A stretch of DNA of 64,000 nt from Micromonospora ureilytica (GCF_015751765.1 NZ_JADOTX010000001.1:6696001-6760000); one strand, 5' to 3'; numbered from the stretch's first letter, positions 15,933 to 27,188 are shown. Notes: generated by a model not told the origin, from the sequence alone. Program-made: numbers and translations.

Positions 15933-17189
15933 ATGCTGGTTCAGCGGCTCGGCTCGCCGAGCGATTTCGACCCGTTGCTGGAGCGCGTTCGCAACGCCCG
16001 GGTGGTGATGATCGGTGAGTCGACCCACGGCACTTACGACTACTACCGGTTGCGTGAGCAGCTCACCCGCCGGTTGATCGCGGAGTGCGGCTTCTCCTTC
16101 GTCGCCGTGGAGGGTGACTGGCCCGACTGTGACCGGGTGCACCGTTCGGTGACGGCCGTGCCGGGCGGCGCGCTCGAACCGCAGCTCGCGCTCCACCAGT
16201 TTGAGCGATGGCCGACCTGGATGTGGGCCAATGCCGAGGTGGGCCGGTTCGCGAGTTGGCTGCGGGCCTGGAACGTGGAGCGGCCGGAGGAGCAACGGGC
16301 CGGGTTCCACGGGCTCGACGTGTACAGCCTCTGGGAGTCGATGCAGGCGATTTTCGACTACCTGGGGGAGGAGGACCCGAAGTCGCTGGAGGCGGCGCAG
16401 GACGCGTACCGGTGTTTCGAGCCGTACGGCAAAAGGGTCGAGGAGTACGGCATGGCCAGCCGGTTCGTCTCCGCCCGCTGTGAGGAGGAGGTCGTCCGGT
16501 TGCTCGCCCGGACTCGCGAACACGCCCTCTCCGACGGCCCGGATCGCTTCTCGGCCTGGCAGAACGCTGAGGTGGTGGCCGGCGCCGAGCGCTACTACCG
16601 GGCAATGGTGGCAGGCGGGCCGGATTCGTGGAACATCCGCGACACCCACATGCAGGACACCCTGGACCGGCTGCTGGACCGGTACGGCCCCGACGCTCGG
16701 GGTGTCGTCTGGGCGCACAACACGCACGTCGGAGACGCGCGGGCCACCGACATGGCCGCCGACGGGATGATCAACATTGGTCAGTTGGCCCGGGAGCGGC
16801 ACGGCGAGGACGCGGTGGCCCTGGTCGGCTTCGGCAGCTACCGGGGCACGGCGATCGCCGCGCCCCGCTGGGGTTCGCCGCCGGAGGCGATGGTGGTGCC
16901 CCCGGCTCGGGAGGGCTCGATCGAGCGGCGACTGCACGAGCTGATGCCGGAGCGGGCGGTGCTGATCTTCGGCGGCGACGACCAGCCGGGCTGGGTCACC
17001 GACACCGTGGACCACCGGGCGATCGGTGTCGTCTACGACCCGTCGTTCGAGTCCTGGGGCAACTACGTGCCCACCCGGCTCGGCGACCGGTACGACGCCT
17101 TCATCTGGTGCGACGACACCACGGCTCTGCACCCGCTGCCGGTGCCGGCGGCCCCCGGCGAGATGGAGACCTACCCGGCGGGCGTCTGA
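15933..17189 (+). CDS. Erythromycin esterase-family protein
   Basis: This is a hydrolase-like protein of about 418 residues. It shows VVMIGESTHGTYDYYRLREQ near residue 27 with the conserved Glu-His pair, FVAVEGDWPDCDRVHR near residue 60, AGFHGLDVYSLWESM, and VVWAHNTHVGDARATDM with the second histidine pair. The family includes macrolide esterases Ere, but most chromosomal members have unknown substrates, so macrolide resistance should not be assumed. I place the start at ATG 15933 (MLVQRLGSPSDFDPLL); the open frame reaches back to 15843 with atypical sequence. A 16-bp perfect hairpin follows the stop. Confidence 0.87.
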   Translation: MLVQRLGSPSDFDPLLERVRNARVVMIGESTHGTYDYYRLREQLTRRLIAECGFSFVAVEGDWPDCDRVHRSVTAVPGGALEPQLALHQFERWPTWMWANAEVGRFASWLRAWNVERPEEQRAGFHGLDVYSLWESMQAIFDYLGEEDPKSLEAAQDAYRCFEPYGKRVEEYGMASRFVSARCEEEVVRLLARTREHALSDGPDRFSAWQNAEVVAGAERYYRAMVAGGPDSWNIRDTHMQDTLDRLLDRYGPDARGVVWAHNTHVGDARATDMAADGMINIGQLARERHGEDAVALVGFGSYRGTAIAAPRWGSPPEAMVVPPAREGSIERRLHELMPERAVLIFGGDDQPGWVTDTVDHRAIGVVYDPSFESWGNYVPTRLGDRYDAFIWCDDTTALHPLPVPAAPGEMETYPAGV

Positions 17190-17194
17190 CGCGC

Positions 17195-17229
17195 TGGAGG
17201 TGTGGTGCCCGGCGGGCACCACACCTCCA
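17195..17229. terminator. Bidirectional terminator, 16-bp perfect stem
   Basis: TGGAGGTGTGGTGCCC pairs perfectly with its complement around a GGC loop, between the convergent esterase (+) and MMPL transporter (-) genes. There is no U-tract, as is common in high-GC actinobacteria. Confidence 0.8.
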
Positions 17230-17241
17230 ATTACGGGCGGG

Positions 17242-19470
17242 TTAGACGCGGGTTGGGGTGCGGTCTTCCAGGTGGGTGCGGAGGCCCTCGCCTTCGATGT
17301 CCACGTTGGGCAGGGCGCGGTCGAGCCAGCGGGGCAACCACCAGGCGCGGTCGCCGAGGAGCGACATCACCGCCGGGACGATGGTCATCCGGACCACGAA
17401 CGCGTCGATGGCGACGCCGATGGCGAGCGCGAAGCCCATCGACTTGATCACCGGGTCCTCCAGGAAGACGAAGCCCCCGAAGACCGACATCATGATCAGC
17501 GCGGCGGCCGTGACCACCCGTGCGCCGTGCCCCATGCCGCTGATGGTGGCCTGTCGGGCGGTTTCACCGTGAACGAAGTCCTCCCGCATCCGGGACACCA
17601 GGAACACCTCGTAGTCCATGGCGAGCCCGAACAGGATGCCGATGAGCAGGATCGGCAGGAAGCTGATCAGCGGGCCGGGCGTGTCCAGGCCGACGAGGTC
17701 GGCGAGGTGCCCCTGCTGGAAGACCGCCACCGTGATGCCGAACGTGGCGGCGACGGTGAGCAGGAAGCCCAGCGCTGCCTTGACCGGCACCAGCAGCGAG
17801 CGGAACACCAGCATCAGCAGCAGCACCGAGAGCCCGACCACCAGCAGCAGGTAGATCGGTAGCGCGTCGGACAGCTTCTCGGAGACGTCGATGCCGATGG
17901 CGGTGACGCCGGTGAGCAGCACGTCCGCGTCGGGGATACCGCTCACCGCGCCACGGATGTCATGCACCAGGGTCTCGGTGGCCTCGTCGGTCGGGCCGGT
18001 CTTCGGCACCACGCCGAGCAGTGCGGTCCGTCCGTCCGGGCTGAGCTGGGGCGGTGCCACCGCGAGGACGTTCTCGGTGCGCTGGAGCAGGGCGGTGACC
18101 TGCGGCACGGCGGCCGCGGTGGCCTGCGGTGTGTCACCGGCGACCACCACCGCGAGCCGGCCGGTGAAGCCCGCTCCGAAGCCCTCGACGGTCAGGTCGT
18201 TGGCCACCCGGGCGGGCGAGCCGACGGCGGCCGTCGCGGCGCCCGGCAGGGCCAGCCGCATGTCCGGCGTGGGCAGCGCGAGCAGCCCCAGGCCGAGCAG
18301 GCCGACCAGGATGACAGGTACGCGGAACCGGGTGATCAGTCGCGCCCAGCGGAAGCCGAACCCGTTGCGGTCGTCGGTCGTGGGCGTCGTCGCTGCGGCC
18401 GGTCGGTCGGTGACGTCGGCGTCGTCCTCCTGAGCTGCGGTGCCGTCGGTGGGGACGGCGCGCAGTCGGCGGGGGAGCACCCGGCGACCGGCGAAGCCGA
18501 GCAGCGCCGGCTGGAGGGTGATGGCGACGAGTACGGCGACGGTGACCGTGCCGGCGGCGGCGAGACCCATCACGGTGAGGAACGGGATGTTCACCACGGC
18601 GAGCCCGGCCAGGGCGATGACCACTGTGGCGCCGGCGAAGACCACTGCCGAGCCGGCGGTGCCCACGGCCCGGCCGACCGCCTCCTCCGGGGACAGGCCG
18701 TCGAGCAGGTTCTGCCGGTGCCGGGAGGTGATGAAGAGCGAGTAGTCGATGCCGACCGCGAGACCGAGCATCAACGCCAGGATCGGTGCGGTGCTGGTGA
18801 GCTGGACGACGCCGCTCAACGCGAACAGCCCGGCCATTCCGGCGCCCACGCCGATCAGCGCGTTGAGCATCGTCATACCGGCGGCGACCAGGGAACCGAA
18901 CGTGATGATCAGAACGATGGCGGCGACCAGGACGCCGAGCGCCTCGGTAGAGCCGATCTCCGGCTCGCCGCCGAGCACCTCGCCGCCGGGGGCGACCTGC
19001 CAGCCCTGTGCCTTGGCCGCAGCGCCAACCTGCTCGTACGCGGTGCGCTGCTCGTCGGTCACGTCGTCCCCGCCGGTGGCGAACTGGACCTGGACCAGCG
19101 CGTACCGGCCGTTGGGCGAGACCGCGCCGACCTGGAGCGGGTTGACCGCGCCGACCACGCCGGGCAGTGTCGACGCCTGCTGGACTAGCTCCTGCACCAC
19201 GGCCTGACCCTGCGGGGTGGCCAGTTGGCCGTCGGCGGGCGCCTTGACGGTGATGGTGCCGGTGGCGCCGCTGGCCGCGGGGAACTGGTCGGCGAGCAGG
19301 TCGAGCGCGCGCTGGCTCTCGGTGCCGGGCATCGTGAAGTTGCTCGCCGTCGGGCCGCGCAGGGTCGCCGCGGCCAGGCCGGCGACGACGAGTACGACGA
19401 GCCAGAGCGCGACGACGAGCCGTCGCCGGCGCAACGCGCCCCGGCCGAGCCGGTAGAGCAGGGTGGCCAT
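17242..19470 (-). CDS. MMPL-family (RND superfamily) transporter
   Basis: This membrane transporter of about 742 residues has the MMPL layout: TM1 (RLVVALWLVVLVVAGLAA), a large extracellular loop, six clustered helices, a second large loop, and a second helix cluster. Landmarks are the GIDYSLFITSRHRQNL segment near residue 240 and GLAMDYEVFLVSRMREDF in the second half, the paired TM4/TM10-type sites of proton-driven exporters. Members export lipids or drugs. The ATG at 19470 shares one base with the TetR stop (TGATG), so the pump is coupled to its regulator. Longer open reading upstream belongs to the overlapping TetR gene. Confidence 0.9.
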   Translation of the reverse strand: MATLLYRLGRGALRRRRLVVALWLVVLVVAGLAAATLRGPTASNFTMPGTESQRALDLLADQFPAASGATGTITVKAPADGQLATPQGQAVVQELVQQASTLPGVVGAVNPLQVGAVSPNGRYALVQVQFATGGDDVTDEQRTAYEQVGAAAKAQGWQVAPGGEVLGGEPEIGSTEALGVLVAAIVLIITFGSLVAAGMTMLNALIGVGAGMAGLFALSGVVQLTSTAPILALMLGLAVGIDYSLFITSRHRQNLLDGLSPEEAVGRAVGTAGSAVVFAGATVVIALAGLAVVNIPFLTVMGLAAAGTVTVAVLVAITLQPALLGFAGRRVLPRRLRAVPTDGTAAQEDDADVTDRPAAATTPTTDDRNGFGFRWARLITRFRVPVILVGLLGLGLLALPTPDMRLALPGAATAAVGSPARVANDLTVEGFGAGFTGRLAVVVAGDTPQATAAAVPQVTALLQRTENVLAVAPPQLSPDGRTALLGVVPKTGPTDEATETLVHDIRGAVSGIPDADVLLTGVTAIGIDVSEKLSDALPIYLLLVVGLSVLLLMLVFRSLLVPVKAALGFLLTVAATFGITVAVFQQGHLADLVGLDTPGPLISFLPILLIGILFGLAMDYEVFLVSRMREDFVHGETARQATISGMGHGARVVTAAALIMMSVFGGFVFLEDPVIKSMGFALAIGVAIDAFVVRMTIVPAVMSLLGDRAWWLPRWLDRALPNVDIEGEGLRTHLEDRTPTRV

Positions 19471-20057
19471 CAGGAGTCCTTGTCCTCGGTCGTGGGTGGA
19501 TGGGGCAGGGGTGCGTCGACGGGTTCGACGGCCCGCCGGGCGAGGGTGAGCAGGGCGGGGCGCAGTTCGTCGTCGGGGATGTCGGTGAACTCGGCGCATG
19601 CCTCGGAGATGCCGGCGAGAAGCACCAGCGCGGCGATCCGGGCGCCTGGCCGGTCGGAGTGCCCGGCCAGCGCGTCCCGCAGCCGATCGGAGATCTGCTG
19701 GATGTGCGCGAAGGCGGGTTGGCACAGCAGCTCCGGGAACTCGCCGCGCAGTACGGCGATCTCCCGCCGGAACCGGACCGCGAGGTCGACGAAGCCCTGT
19801 GCGGCGACGTCCTGGGCGGCTGCCCCGGTCAGGCCGTTGAGCTGGTCGTCGAGGTCGCGGAGCACCTCGATCGCGGGGGCCATCAGCTCGGCGAGCAGGG
19901 CTTCCTTGTTGGCGAAGTGGTAGAGCACCGTGGCCTTGGAGCAGCCGACCTCCCGGGCGATGTCCTGCAGGGAGGTGCCCCGGTAGCCGGTCACCGTGAA
20001 CTGCCGCGCCGCCGCGGCGAGGATCTCGCCGTGCGTGTCGGGTACCGCTCTGACCAT
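19470..20057 (-). CDS. TetR-family repressor of the MMPL transporter
   Basis: This is a 195-residue regulator with an N-terminal HTH: THGEILAAAARQFTVTGYRG, then SLQDIAREVGCSKATVLYHF, the recognition helix. The C-terminal helical domain binds an unknown ligand. GGGAGG lies 10 nt before the ATG. Two tandem perfect palindromes lie 30-65 bp upstream, and the pump gene is fused to its stop codon (TGATG). The circuit is therefore an autoregulated repressor-pump operon induced by a pump substrate, which is inference from layout. Confidence 0.9.
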   Translation of the reverse strand: MVRAVPDTHGEILAAAARQFTVTGYRGTSLQDIAREVGCSKATVLYHFANKEALLAELMAPAIEVLRDLDDQLNGLTGAAAQDVAAQGFVDLAVRFRREIAVLRGEFPELLCQPAFAHIQQISDRLRDALAGHSDRPGARIAALVLLAGISEACAEFTDIPDDELRPALLTLARRAVEPVDAPLPHPPTTEDKDS

Positions 20058-20087
20058 GTCTGGTCCACCTCCCGCAGACCAGCATGC

Positions 20088-20122
20088 CTGACCGATCGGT
20101 CAGACCCTGACCGATCGGTCAG
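20088..20122. promoter_or_regulatory. Two tandem perfect 16-bp TetR operators
   Basis: CTGACCGATCGGTCAG occurs twice, at 20088-20103 and 20107-20122. Their centres are 19 bp apart, so the two sites lie on nearly opposite helix faces. They are upstream of the tetR-mmpl operon and almost certainly bind its TetR protein. Confidence 0.85.
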
Positions 20123-20159
20123 ACGGAAGCGGTGGTGTTCACCACACCCCTGGCTCGGT

Positions 20160-20591
20160 TTATCCGGTGTGCTGGGCGTCGTACGCGGTCCGCGCCTCGG
20201 CGATGGCCCGGCGGTGCCGCTCGGCCCAGCTGGTCAGCGCGACAAGTGACTCGTAGAGCTCCAGCGCCATCGGGGTGGCGGTGTACTCGACCTTGGGCGG
20301 GACGGTCGGATAGACGGTGCGGCGCAGCAGGCCGTCCCGTTCCAGGTTGCGCAACGTCAGCGTGAGCATCCGGCGGCTGATGCCCTCGATGTGCCGCTCC
20401 AGCTCGGTGAAGCGCACCGGCCCGTGCGAGGCGGCCACCAGGATGCCGATGCTCCACTTGCCGCCGACCCGGTCGAGCACCTCGCGGACGGTGCACGCCC
20501 GAGCCTGGCCCGGGGTGAACGGCACCTTCTCGGCCGCGCAGGTCAGCTCGGCCTCGACCAGCGCGGACACATCGCTGTTCCTCTGGGACAT
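20160..20591 (-). CDS. HxlR-family winged-helix regulator
   Basis: This is a 143-residue MarR-like regulator of the HxlR family. It has ACTVREVLDRVGGKWSIGIL with the conserved cysteine and GGKW, then the recognition segment FTELERHIEGISRRMLTLTL and the wing RTVYPTVPPKVEYTAT, followed by LTSWAERH. GGAGG stands 7 nt before the ATG at 20591. It is divergent from a drug-efflux MFS gene with a dyad between them, so it probably senses a thiol-reactive or aldehyde-type compound and derepresses the pump. That role is inference from the family. Confidence 0.9.
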   Translation of the reverse strand: MSQRNSDVSALVEAELTCAAEKVPFTPGQARACTVREVLDRVGGKWSIGILVAASHGPVRFTELERHIEGISRRMLTLTLRNLERDGLLRRTVYPTVPPKVEYTATPMALELYESLVALTSWAERHRRAIAEARTAYDAQHTG

Positions 20592-20619
20592 CAAAGTGCC
20601 TCCTTCCGCTCCGGTTCAT

Positions 20620-20636
20620 GGTCACAGACGATGACC
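20620..20636. promoter_or_regulatory. GGTCA-n7-TGACC dyad between hxlR and MFS genes
   Basis: GGTCA and TGACC arms, 7 nt apart, sit in the 78-bp divergent gap. This is the only clear dyad there and the best candidate for the HxlR site. Confidence 0.45.
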
Positions 20637-20669
20637 TCGGTAACAAACCGTGCACCAAGGAGGGGTTCC

Positions 20670-22154
20670 ATGGAACGTGTCGTCCCATCCCGCTGGCCGG
20701 CGTTGCTGGTGCTCTGCGCCGGCAGCCTGATGATCATCCTGGATGGCACAGTCGTCGCGGTGGCGCTGCCCGCCGTACAACGCGACCTGGGCTTCACGGC
20801 CGCCGGCCTGGCCTGGGTGGTCAACGCCTACCTGGTCGCGTTCGGCGGGCTGCTGCTGCTCGCCGGCCGCCTCGGCGACCTGCTGGGCAGGCGCGGGGTC
20901 TTCCTGGCCGGTGTCGCGCTGTTCACAGTGGCCTCGTTGGCCTGCGCGGTCGCCACCGGGCCGGCCCTGCTGGTGGGCGCGCGGTTCGGGCAGGGCGTCG
21001 GCGGGGCGCTGGCCATGGCCGTCAGCCTCGGCATGATCGTCCGGCTCTATCCCGAACCGGCCGAGCGGGCCCGTGCCATCGCCGTCTTCAGCTTCACCGG
21101 GGCGGCCGGCGCGTCGGTCGGCACCGTTGCCGGAGGGGTGCTCACCCAGGCCGCCGGATGGCGGACGATCTTCCTGGTCAACGTGCCGATCGGAGCGGCC
21201 ATCCTCATTGCGGCCCTCCGCCGGCTCCCGGCCGAACGGGGGATCGGCCTGCGGGGCGGCCTGGACGTGCCCGGCGCGCTGCTCGCCACCGCCGGTCTGA
21301 TGGCCGCCGTGTTGGGCATCGTGGGAACGGGCGAGCACGGCTGGACCAGCCCTCGGACGCTCGGCGCGGTGGCCCTCGCGGCGCTGCTGCTCGGCGGGTT
21401 CGCGCTGCGCCAACGGGTGGCGGCGACCCCGCTGGTGCCGTCCCGGGTGCTGCGCGTCAGGGGTCTGGTGGCGGCGAACGCCGTGCAGTTCCTCATGGTC
21501 TGCGCGTACTTCGGTTTCCAGTTCCTGCTCGCCGTGGAGCTGCAACTGGTGCTGGGGCTGGACGCCGCCGCGACCGGCTGGGCCTTCCTACCCACCCCTG
21601 TCGTGATCGCCGTGGTCTCGCTCGGCCTGGCCGGTCGGCTGATCGCCCGCTGGGGTGCCCGGAGCGTCCTGCTGGTCGGGCTCGTCCTGGCGACATTCGG
21701 CTTCCTCCTCCTCGCCCGGCTGCCCGCCGACGGCGCCTACGTCGTCGACGTACTCCCGGCGATGTTGATCTTCGGGGTGGCTGGCGGCCTGACCCTGCCG
21801 GCGGTCACCACACTGGCCATGGCCGGCGCTACCGACACGGACGCCGGGCTCGCCTCCGGCCTGGCCAACACCACCCAACAGGTCGGCGGCGCCGTCGGCC
21901 TGGCCGCGCTGGCCACCCTGGCCGCCGCCCGCAGCGACGGGCTGCGGGCCGCCGGTTGGGCCGAGACCGCCGCGCTCGCCGGCGGCTACCGGACCGCGTT
22001 CGCCGTGGCCGCCGGCCTCGTCGTCGCCGCGTGGCTGGTGGCGCTGACCACAGTGCCCCGACGCGCGGCCGGGCCGTCGTCGGCCGCCGACCCGTCGGGC
22101 CCGGCCGCTGTGGGCGCCGAAACCGATCCGTACCGAAGCGCCGCGTCCGGTTGA
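20670..22154 (+). CDS. MFS drug transporter, DHA2 (14-TM) type
   Basis: This is a 494-residue membrane protein. The N-terminus has LMIILDGTVVAVALPAVQRD, the motif D1 typical of DHA2 pumps. GRLGDLLGRRGVFLAG follows as motif A, and the motif C region reads GAAGASVGTVAGGVLTQAAGW. About 14 helices can be traced. It should export hydrophobic drugs in exchange for protons. AAGGAGG lies 8 nt before the ATG. The C-terminus ends in an acidic, proline-rich tail. It is divergent from an HxlR regulator that probably controls it. Confidence 0.9.
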   Translation: MERVVPSRWPALLVLCAGSLMIILDGTVVAVALPAVQRDLGFTAAGLAWVVNAYLVAFGGLLLLAGRLGDLLGRRGVFLAGVALFTVASLACAVATGPALLVGARFGQGVGGALAMAVSLGMIVRLYPEPAERARAIAVFSFTGAAGASVGTVAGGVLTQAAGWRTIFLVNVPIGAAILIAALRRLPAERGIGLRGGLDVPGALLATAGLMAAVLGIVGTGEHGWTSPRTLGAVALAALLLGGFALRQRVAATPLVPSRVLRVRGLVAANAVQFLMVCAYFGFQFLLAVELQLVLGLDAAATGWAFLPTPVVIAVVSLGLAGRLIARWGARSVLLVGLVLATFGFLLLARLPADGAYVVDVLPAMLIFGVAGGLTLPAVTTLAMAGATDTDAGLASGLANTTQQVGGAVGLAALATLAAARSDGLRAAGWAETAALAGGYRTAFAVAAGLVVAAWLVALTTVPRRAAGPSSAADPSGPAAVGAETDPYRSAASG

Positions 22155-22185
22155 CCGACGGCAGTCAGCCCGGGAGGGTGGTCGG

Positions 22186-23145
22186 GTGAGTGAGGCTGAC
22201 GAGACCCGGGACGGCGTGGCCCTGACCAACCTGGACCAGCCGCTGTCCGACCGCGATGACGCGACGAAGCGTGACCTGGTCGACTACCTCGACGCGGTCG
22301 GGGACCGGATCCTCCCGCACCTGCGGGGCCGGCCGCTGTCGGTGATCAGGGTCCGCCCCGGCCAGCCGCCGTTCATGCAGAAGAACCTGCCCCGCTACAC
22401 CCCGGACTGGGTCCGCCGGGCGCCGGTCTGGGCCGAGGCGTCGCACCGGGAAATCTCGTACGCCCTCTGCGACGACCGCCGTACCCTGCTCTGGTTCGCC
22501 AACCAACGTGCGGTGGAGTACCACCCGACGCTGGCCACCGTCGCGGACCTGCACCGCCCGACCCACCTGATCCTGGACCTGGACCCGCCGGACGGTGACG
22601 GGTTCCGCGCGGCGGTCGCCGCGGCCCTGCTGGTCCGCCAGGCGCTCGCCGACGCCGGCCTGGCTGGTGCGGTCAAGACCAGCGGCGCCAAGGGCGTGCA
22701 CGTCTTCGTGCCGGTGACCGCCGAGGCCACGGCCGAGGAGTTGGCCGCCGCCACCCGGGCGCTCGCCGTCCGCGCCGAACGGCTCGACCCGGTGGTGGCC
22801 ACCACGGCGTACATCAAGGAGGACCGGGGTGGCCGGGTCTTCGTGGACGCCACCCGCGCGGGCGGGGCGACCGTCGCAGCCGTGTACAGCCCCCGGCTGC
22901 GCCCCGGGATGCCGGTCTCGTTCCCGGTCGACTGGGCCGACCTGACCGAGGTGACCCCCGCCGACTTCACCATCCGGACCGCGCCGTCGCTGCTCGCCGA
23001 CGGCGATCCGTGGGCCGCGTTGATGCCGGCCCCGCAACCGCTCCCCGCCGATCTGGTAGCCGAGGGCCGGACCATCCCGGTGGCCCGGGTGCAGGCCATG
23101 CACGAGGGGAAGCGCCGGGCCCGCGCCCGCCGCGAGGCCGGCTGA
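22186..23145 (+). CDS. Stand-alone LigD-type polymerase domain (NHEJ PolDom)
   Basis: This 319-residue protein matches the polymerase/primase (AEP) domain of LigD. The metal-binding aspartates are Asp131 and Asp133 in LILDLDPPDGDG, with a third, Asp221, in GRVFVDATRAGG. KTSGAKGVHVFVPV is the nucleotide-binding strand. The N-terminal FMQKNLPRYTPDWVRR fits the 5'-phosphate binding face. No ligase or nuclease domain is fused, and no ku gene is nearby. It may fill gaps with ribonucleotides in break repair, alone or with partners elsewhere. GGGAGG precedes the GTG. Confidence 0.9.
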   Translation: MSEADETRDGVALTNLDQPLSDRDDATKRDLVDYLDAVGDRILPHLRGRPLSVIRVRPGQPPFMQKNLPRYTPDWVRRAPVWAEASHREISYALCDDRRTLLWFANQRAVEYHPTLATVADLHRPTHLILDLDPPDGDGFRAAVAAALLVRQALADAGLAGAVKTSGAKGVHVFVPVTAEATAEELAAATRALAVRAERLDPVVATTAYIKEDRGGRVFVDATRAGGATVAAVYSPRLRPGMPVSFPVDWADLTEVTPADFTIRTAPSLLADGDPWAALMPAPQPLPADLVAEGRTIPVARVQAMHEGKRRARARREAG

Positions 23146-23168
23146 CCGACTCGTCGGCCGCCGCTCGG

Positions 23169-23211
23169 CCCGCGTTCGGCCCCGGCTCGACCCGCGTTCG
23201 GCCCCGGCTCG
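23169..23211 (+). repeat. Tandem duplication, 21 nt at 22-nt period
   Basis: CCCGCGTTCGGCCCCGGCTC occurs at 23169 and again at 23191 in the 124-nt gap before the AraC-type gene. It may only reflect slippage in GC-rich DNA. Confidence 0.6.
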
Positions 23212-23269
23212 GCCCCGCTCGCGTCCGGCGAGCGGTCGATTGTCGGTGGGTTGTGGCACGATTTCCCAG

Positions 23270-23719
23270 GTGAGCAGCAAACCCGACGCGACGCAGCGAC
23301 TGGGCGACCTGGCGCGGCTGCGCCGGGTCCGCGACCGGATCGACAGGGAGTACGCGCAGCCGCTGGACGTCGAGGCGCTCGCCCGCGGCGCGCACATGTC
23401 GGCCGGGCACCTCAGCCGCGAGTTCCGGCTCGCCTATGGCGAATCCCCCTACAGCTACCTGATGACCCGACGGATCGAGCGGGCGATGGCCCTGCTGCGC
23501 CGCGGCGACCTGAGCGTCACCGACGTCTGTTTCGCTGTCGGTTGTTCGTCGCTGGGCACCTTCAGCACCCGCTTCACGGAGTTGGTGGGGGTGCCGCCGA
23601 GCGTCTACCGGCGGCAGGCGGCGCAGGCGACGGCGGGCATGCCGTCGTGCGTGGCGAAGCAGGTGACCAGACCGGTCAGGAATCGAGAAGCGCGGGTCAC
23701 CGCAGCGCAACTAGCGTGA
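23270..23719 (+). CDS. AraC-family transcriptional regulator (HTH domain only)
   Basis: This 149-residue protein consists almost entirely of the AraC DNA-binding domain: DVEALARGAHMSAGHLSREF (first HTH), then ERAMALLRRGDLSVTDVCFA and GTFSTRFTELVGVPPSVYRR (second HTH and signature). No sensor domain is present. The GTG at 23270 lacks a ribosome binding site. A CACGAT -10-like box ends 7 nt upstream, suggesting a leaderless mRNA. It heads a cassette with a VOC protein and a UvrA-like ATPase, where it probably acts as activator. Confidence 0.88.
   Translation: MSSKPDATQRLGDLARLRRVRDRIDREYAQPLDVEALARGAHMSAGHLSREFRLAYGESPYSYLMTRRIERAMALLRRGDLSVTDVCFAVGCSSLGTFSTRFTELVGVPPSVYRRQAAQATAGMPSCVAKQVTRPVRNREARVTAAQLA
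23712..23717 (+). promoter_or_regulatory. -10 box TAGCGT, leaderless promoter for the VOC gene
   Basis: TAGCGT ends 7 nt before the ATG at 23725 and overlaps the last codons of the AraC gene. The VOC gene has no ribosome binding site. Confidence 0.5.
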
Positions 23720-23724
23720 CCAGC

Positions 23725-24135
23725 ATGGACATCACCATTCACTCAAGCTTCCTCCCGCACACCGACCCGGAGGCCTCGCTGGTCTTCTACCGCGACATCC
23801 TCGGTTTCGAGGTCCGCCTCGACGTCGGTTACGAGGGGATGCGGTGGATCACGGTCGGGCCGGTCGGCCAGCCCAGCACCGCCATCGTCCTGCACCCACC
23901 AACCGCCAACCCCGGCCTCACCGACGACGAGCGGCAGACCATCCTTGAGCTGATGGCCAAGGGCAGCTACTTCGGCGTCAACCTGGCCACCACCGACCTC
24001 GACGCCACCTTCGCCAAGGTGGAGGCCAGCGACGCCGAGGTGGTCCAGGAGCCGACCGAGCAGCCGTACGGCGTGCGCGACTGTGCCTTCCGCGACCCGG
24101 CGGGCAACATGGTCCGCATCCAGGAAGTGCGCTGA
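23725..24135 (+). CDS. VOC-superfamily (glyoxalase-like) protein
   Basis: This 136-residue protein has two beta-alpha-beta-beta-beta modules: [20 protein letters not shown] at the start and [20 protein letters not shown] with [16 protein letters not shown] at the end. The terminal FRDPAGN-x-x-x-I motif is typical of glyoxalase/bleomycin-resistance/dioxygenase proteins. The role may be drug sequestration or a metal-dependent reaction. The AraC and UvrA-like neighbours suggest a stress or drug-response cassette; I cannot assign the ligand. Confidence 0.87.
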   Translation: MDITIHSSFLPHTDPEASLVFYRDILGFEVRLDVGYEGMRWITVGPVGQPSTAIVLHPPTANPGLTDDERQTILELMAKGSYFGVNLATTDLDATFAKVEASDAEVVQEPTEQPYGVRDCAFRDPAGNMVRIQEVR

Positions 24136-24164
24136 ACCGTCCGCGCCCGACACAGGGAGACACG

Positions 24165-26537
<2,373 letters not shown>

Positions 26538-26559
26538 CCGGCCGCCTCCGGTCGACCGT

Positions 26560-27030
26560 TCACGCGTTCACGCCACCGGCGGTCGGACGCGCCGTCCTGG
26601 CGGCGAGGACTCCGCAGGTAGCGGTGACCAGACCTAGCCCGGCCGCGGCCGGGTTGACGTACCCGGGCACGGACGAGGTGACGTACGTGCCACCACCACT
26701 GAGGCGGCACCCGAAGCGGAGCGGTAGGACACTGACGTCGTACCCGACGACCAGGCTTGCCAGCTGCGGTCCGGCCTCACGACAGGGTTCGATCGGGGAG
26801 GACCCGGCCCCACCGTCCTCGGCCCGCAGGACCGCGAAGCCGAGGTGGAGCAGACCCCAGGCGTACACGGCGACGGTGGCCGCACCGGCGAGAAGCGCTA
26901 CCGCCCGCAGGCGACCCACCCGTTCGTTGCTCCGCAACACCGCGCGGAACCCACGGACGGTGAGGGCGGTCGCCGCGACTGCCCCACCCAGCGCGGCGAG
27001 GAGCAACCCGAGAAACAGCATGATCGACAT
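26560..27030 (-). CDS. Membrane protein of unknown function
   Basis: This is a protein of about 156 residues that I do not recognise. Hydrophobic segments are [20 protein letters not shown] at the N-terminus, [26 protein letters not shown], and [14 protein letters not shown] near the C-terminus. Between the second and third lies an outside loop with two cysteines (PCREAGPQ and RFGCRLSG) that could form a disulphide. The start is taken as ATG 27030; the frame continues upstream through the tRNA gene, which cannot be coding. The ribosome binding site is weak. Confidence 0.6.
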   Translation of the reverse strand: MSIMLFLGLLLAALGGAVAATALTVRGFRAVLRSNERVGRLRAVALLAGAATVAVYAWGLLHLGFAVLRAEDGGAGSSPIEPCREAGPQLASLVVGYDVSVLPLRFGCRLSGGGTYVTSSVPGYVNPAAAGLGLVTATCGVLAARTARPTAGGVNA

Positions 27031-27061
27031 TCTGGCGGGTGGTCGGCCAACACGATGAAGG

Positions 27062-27086
27062 CCCCTGACCGAATTCCTGGTCAGGA
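27062..27086 (-). terminator. Terminator hairpin behind tRNA-Arg
   Basis: CCTGACC and GGTCAGG form a 7-bp stem about 30 nt downstream of the tRNA 3' end on the minus strand. It also separates the tRNA from the membrane protein gene. Confidence 0.65.
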
Positions 27087-27116
27087 GCCCCGCGTGGTGA
27101 TCTTTGCTAGCAAGTG

Positions 27117-27188
27117 TGCCCCCGGCAGGATTCGAACCTGCGCCCCCGCCTCCGGAGGGCGGTGCTCTATCCCCTGAGCTACGGGGGC
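27117..27188 (-). tRNA. tRNA-Arg (anticodon CCG)
   Basis: On the minus strand the acceptor stem GCCCCCG pairs with CGGGGGC. The D arm GCTC...GAGC, the anticodon stem CCGCC...GGCGG with loop CTCCGGA, and the T arm GCAGG-TTCGAAT-CCTGC complete a normal 72-nt cloverleaf. The anticodon CCG reads CGG arginine codons, which are abundant here. CCA is not encoded. Confidence 0.95.

Noticed and set aside
15933..17189. Calling the erythromycin esterase homologue a macrolide resistance gene
   Set aside because: Family membership is clear, but most chromosomal members have no shown macrolide activity and nothing here links it to macrolides.
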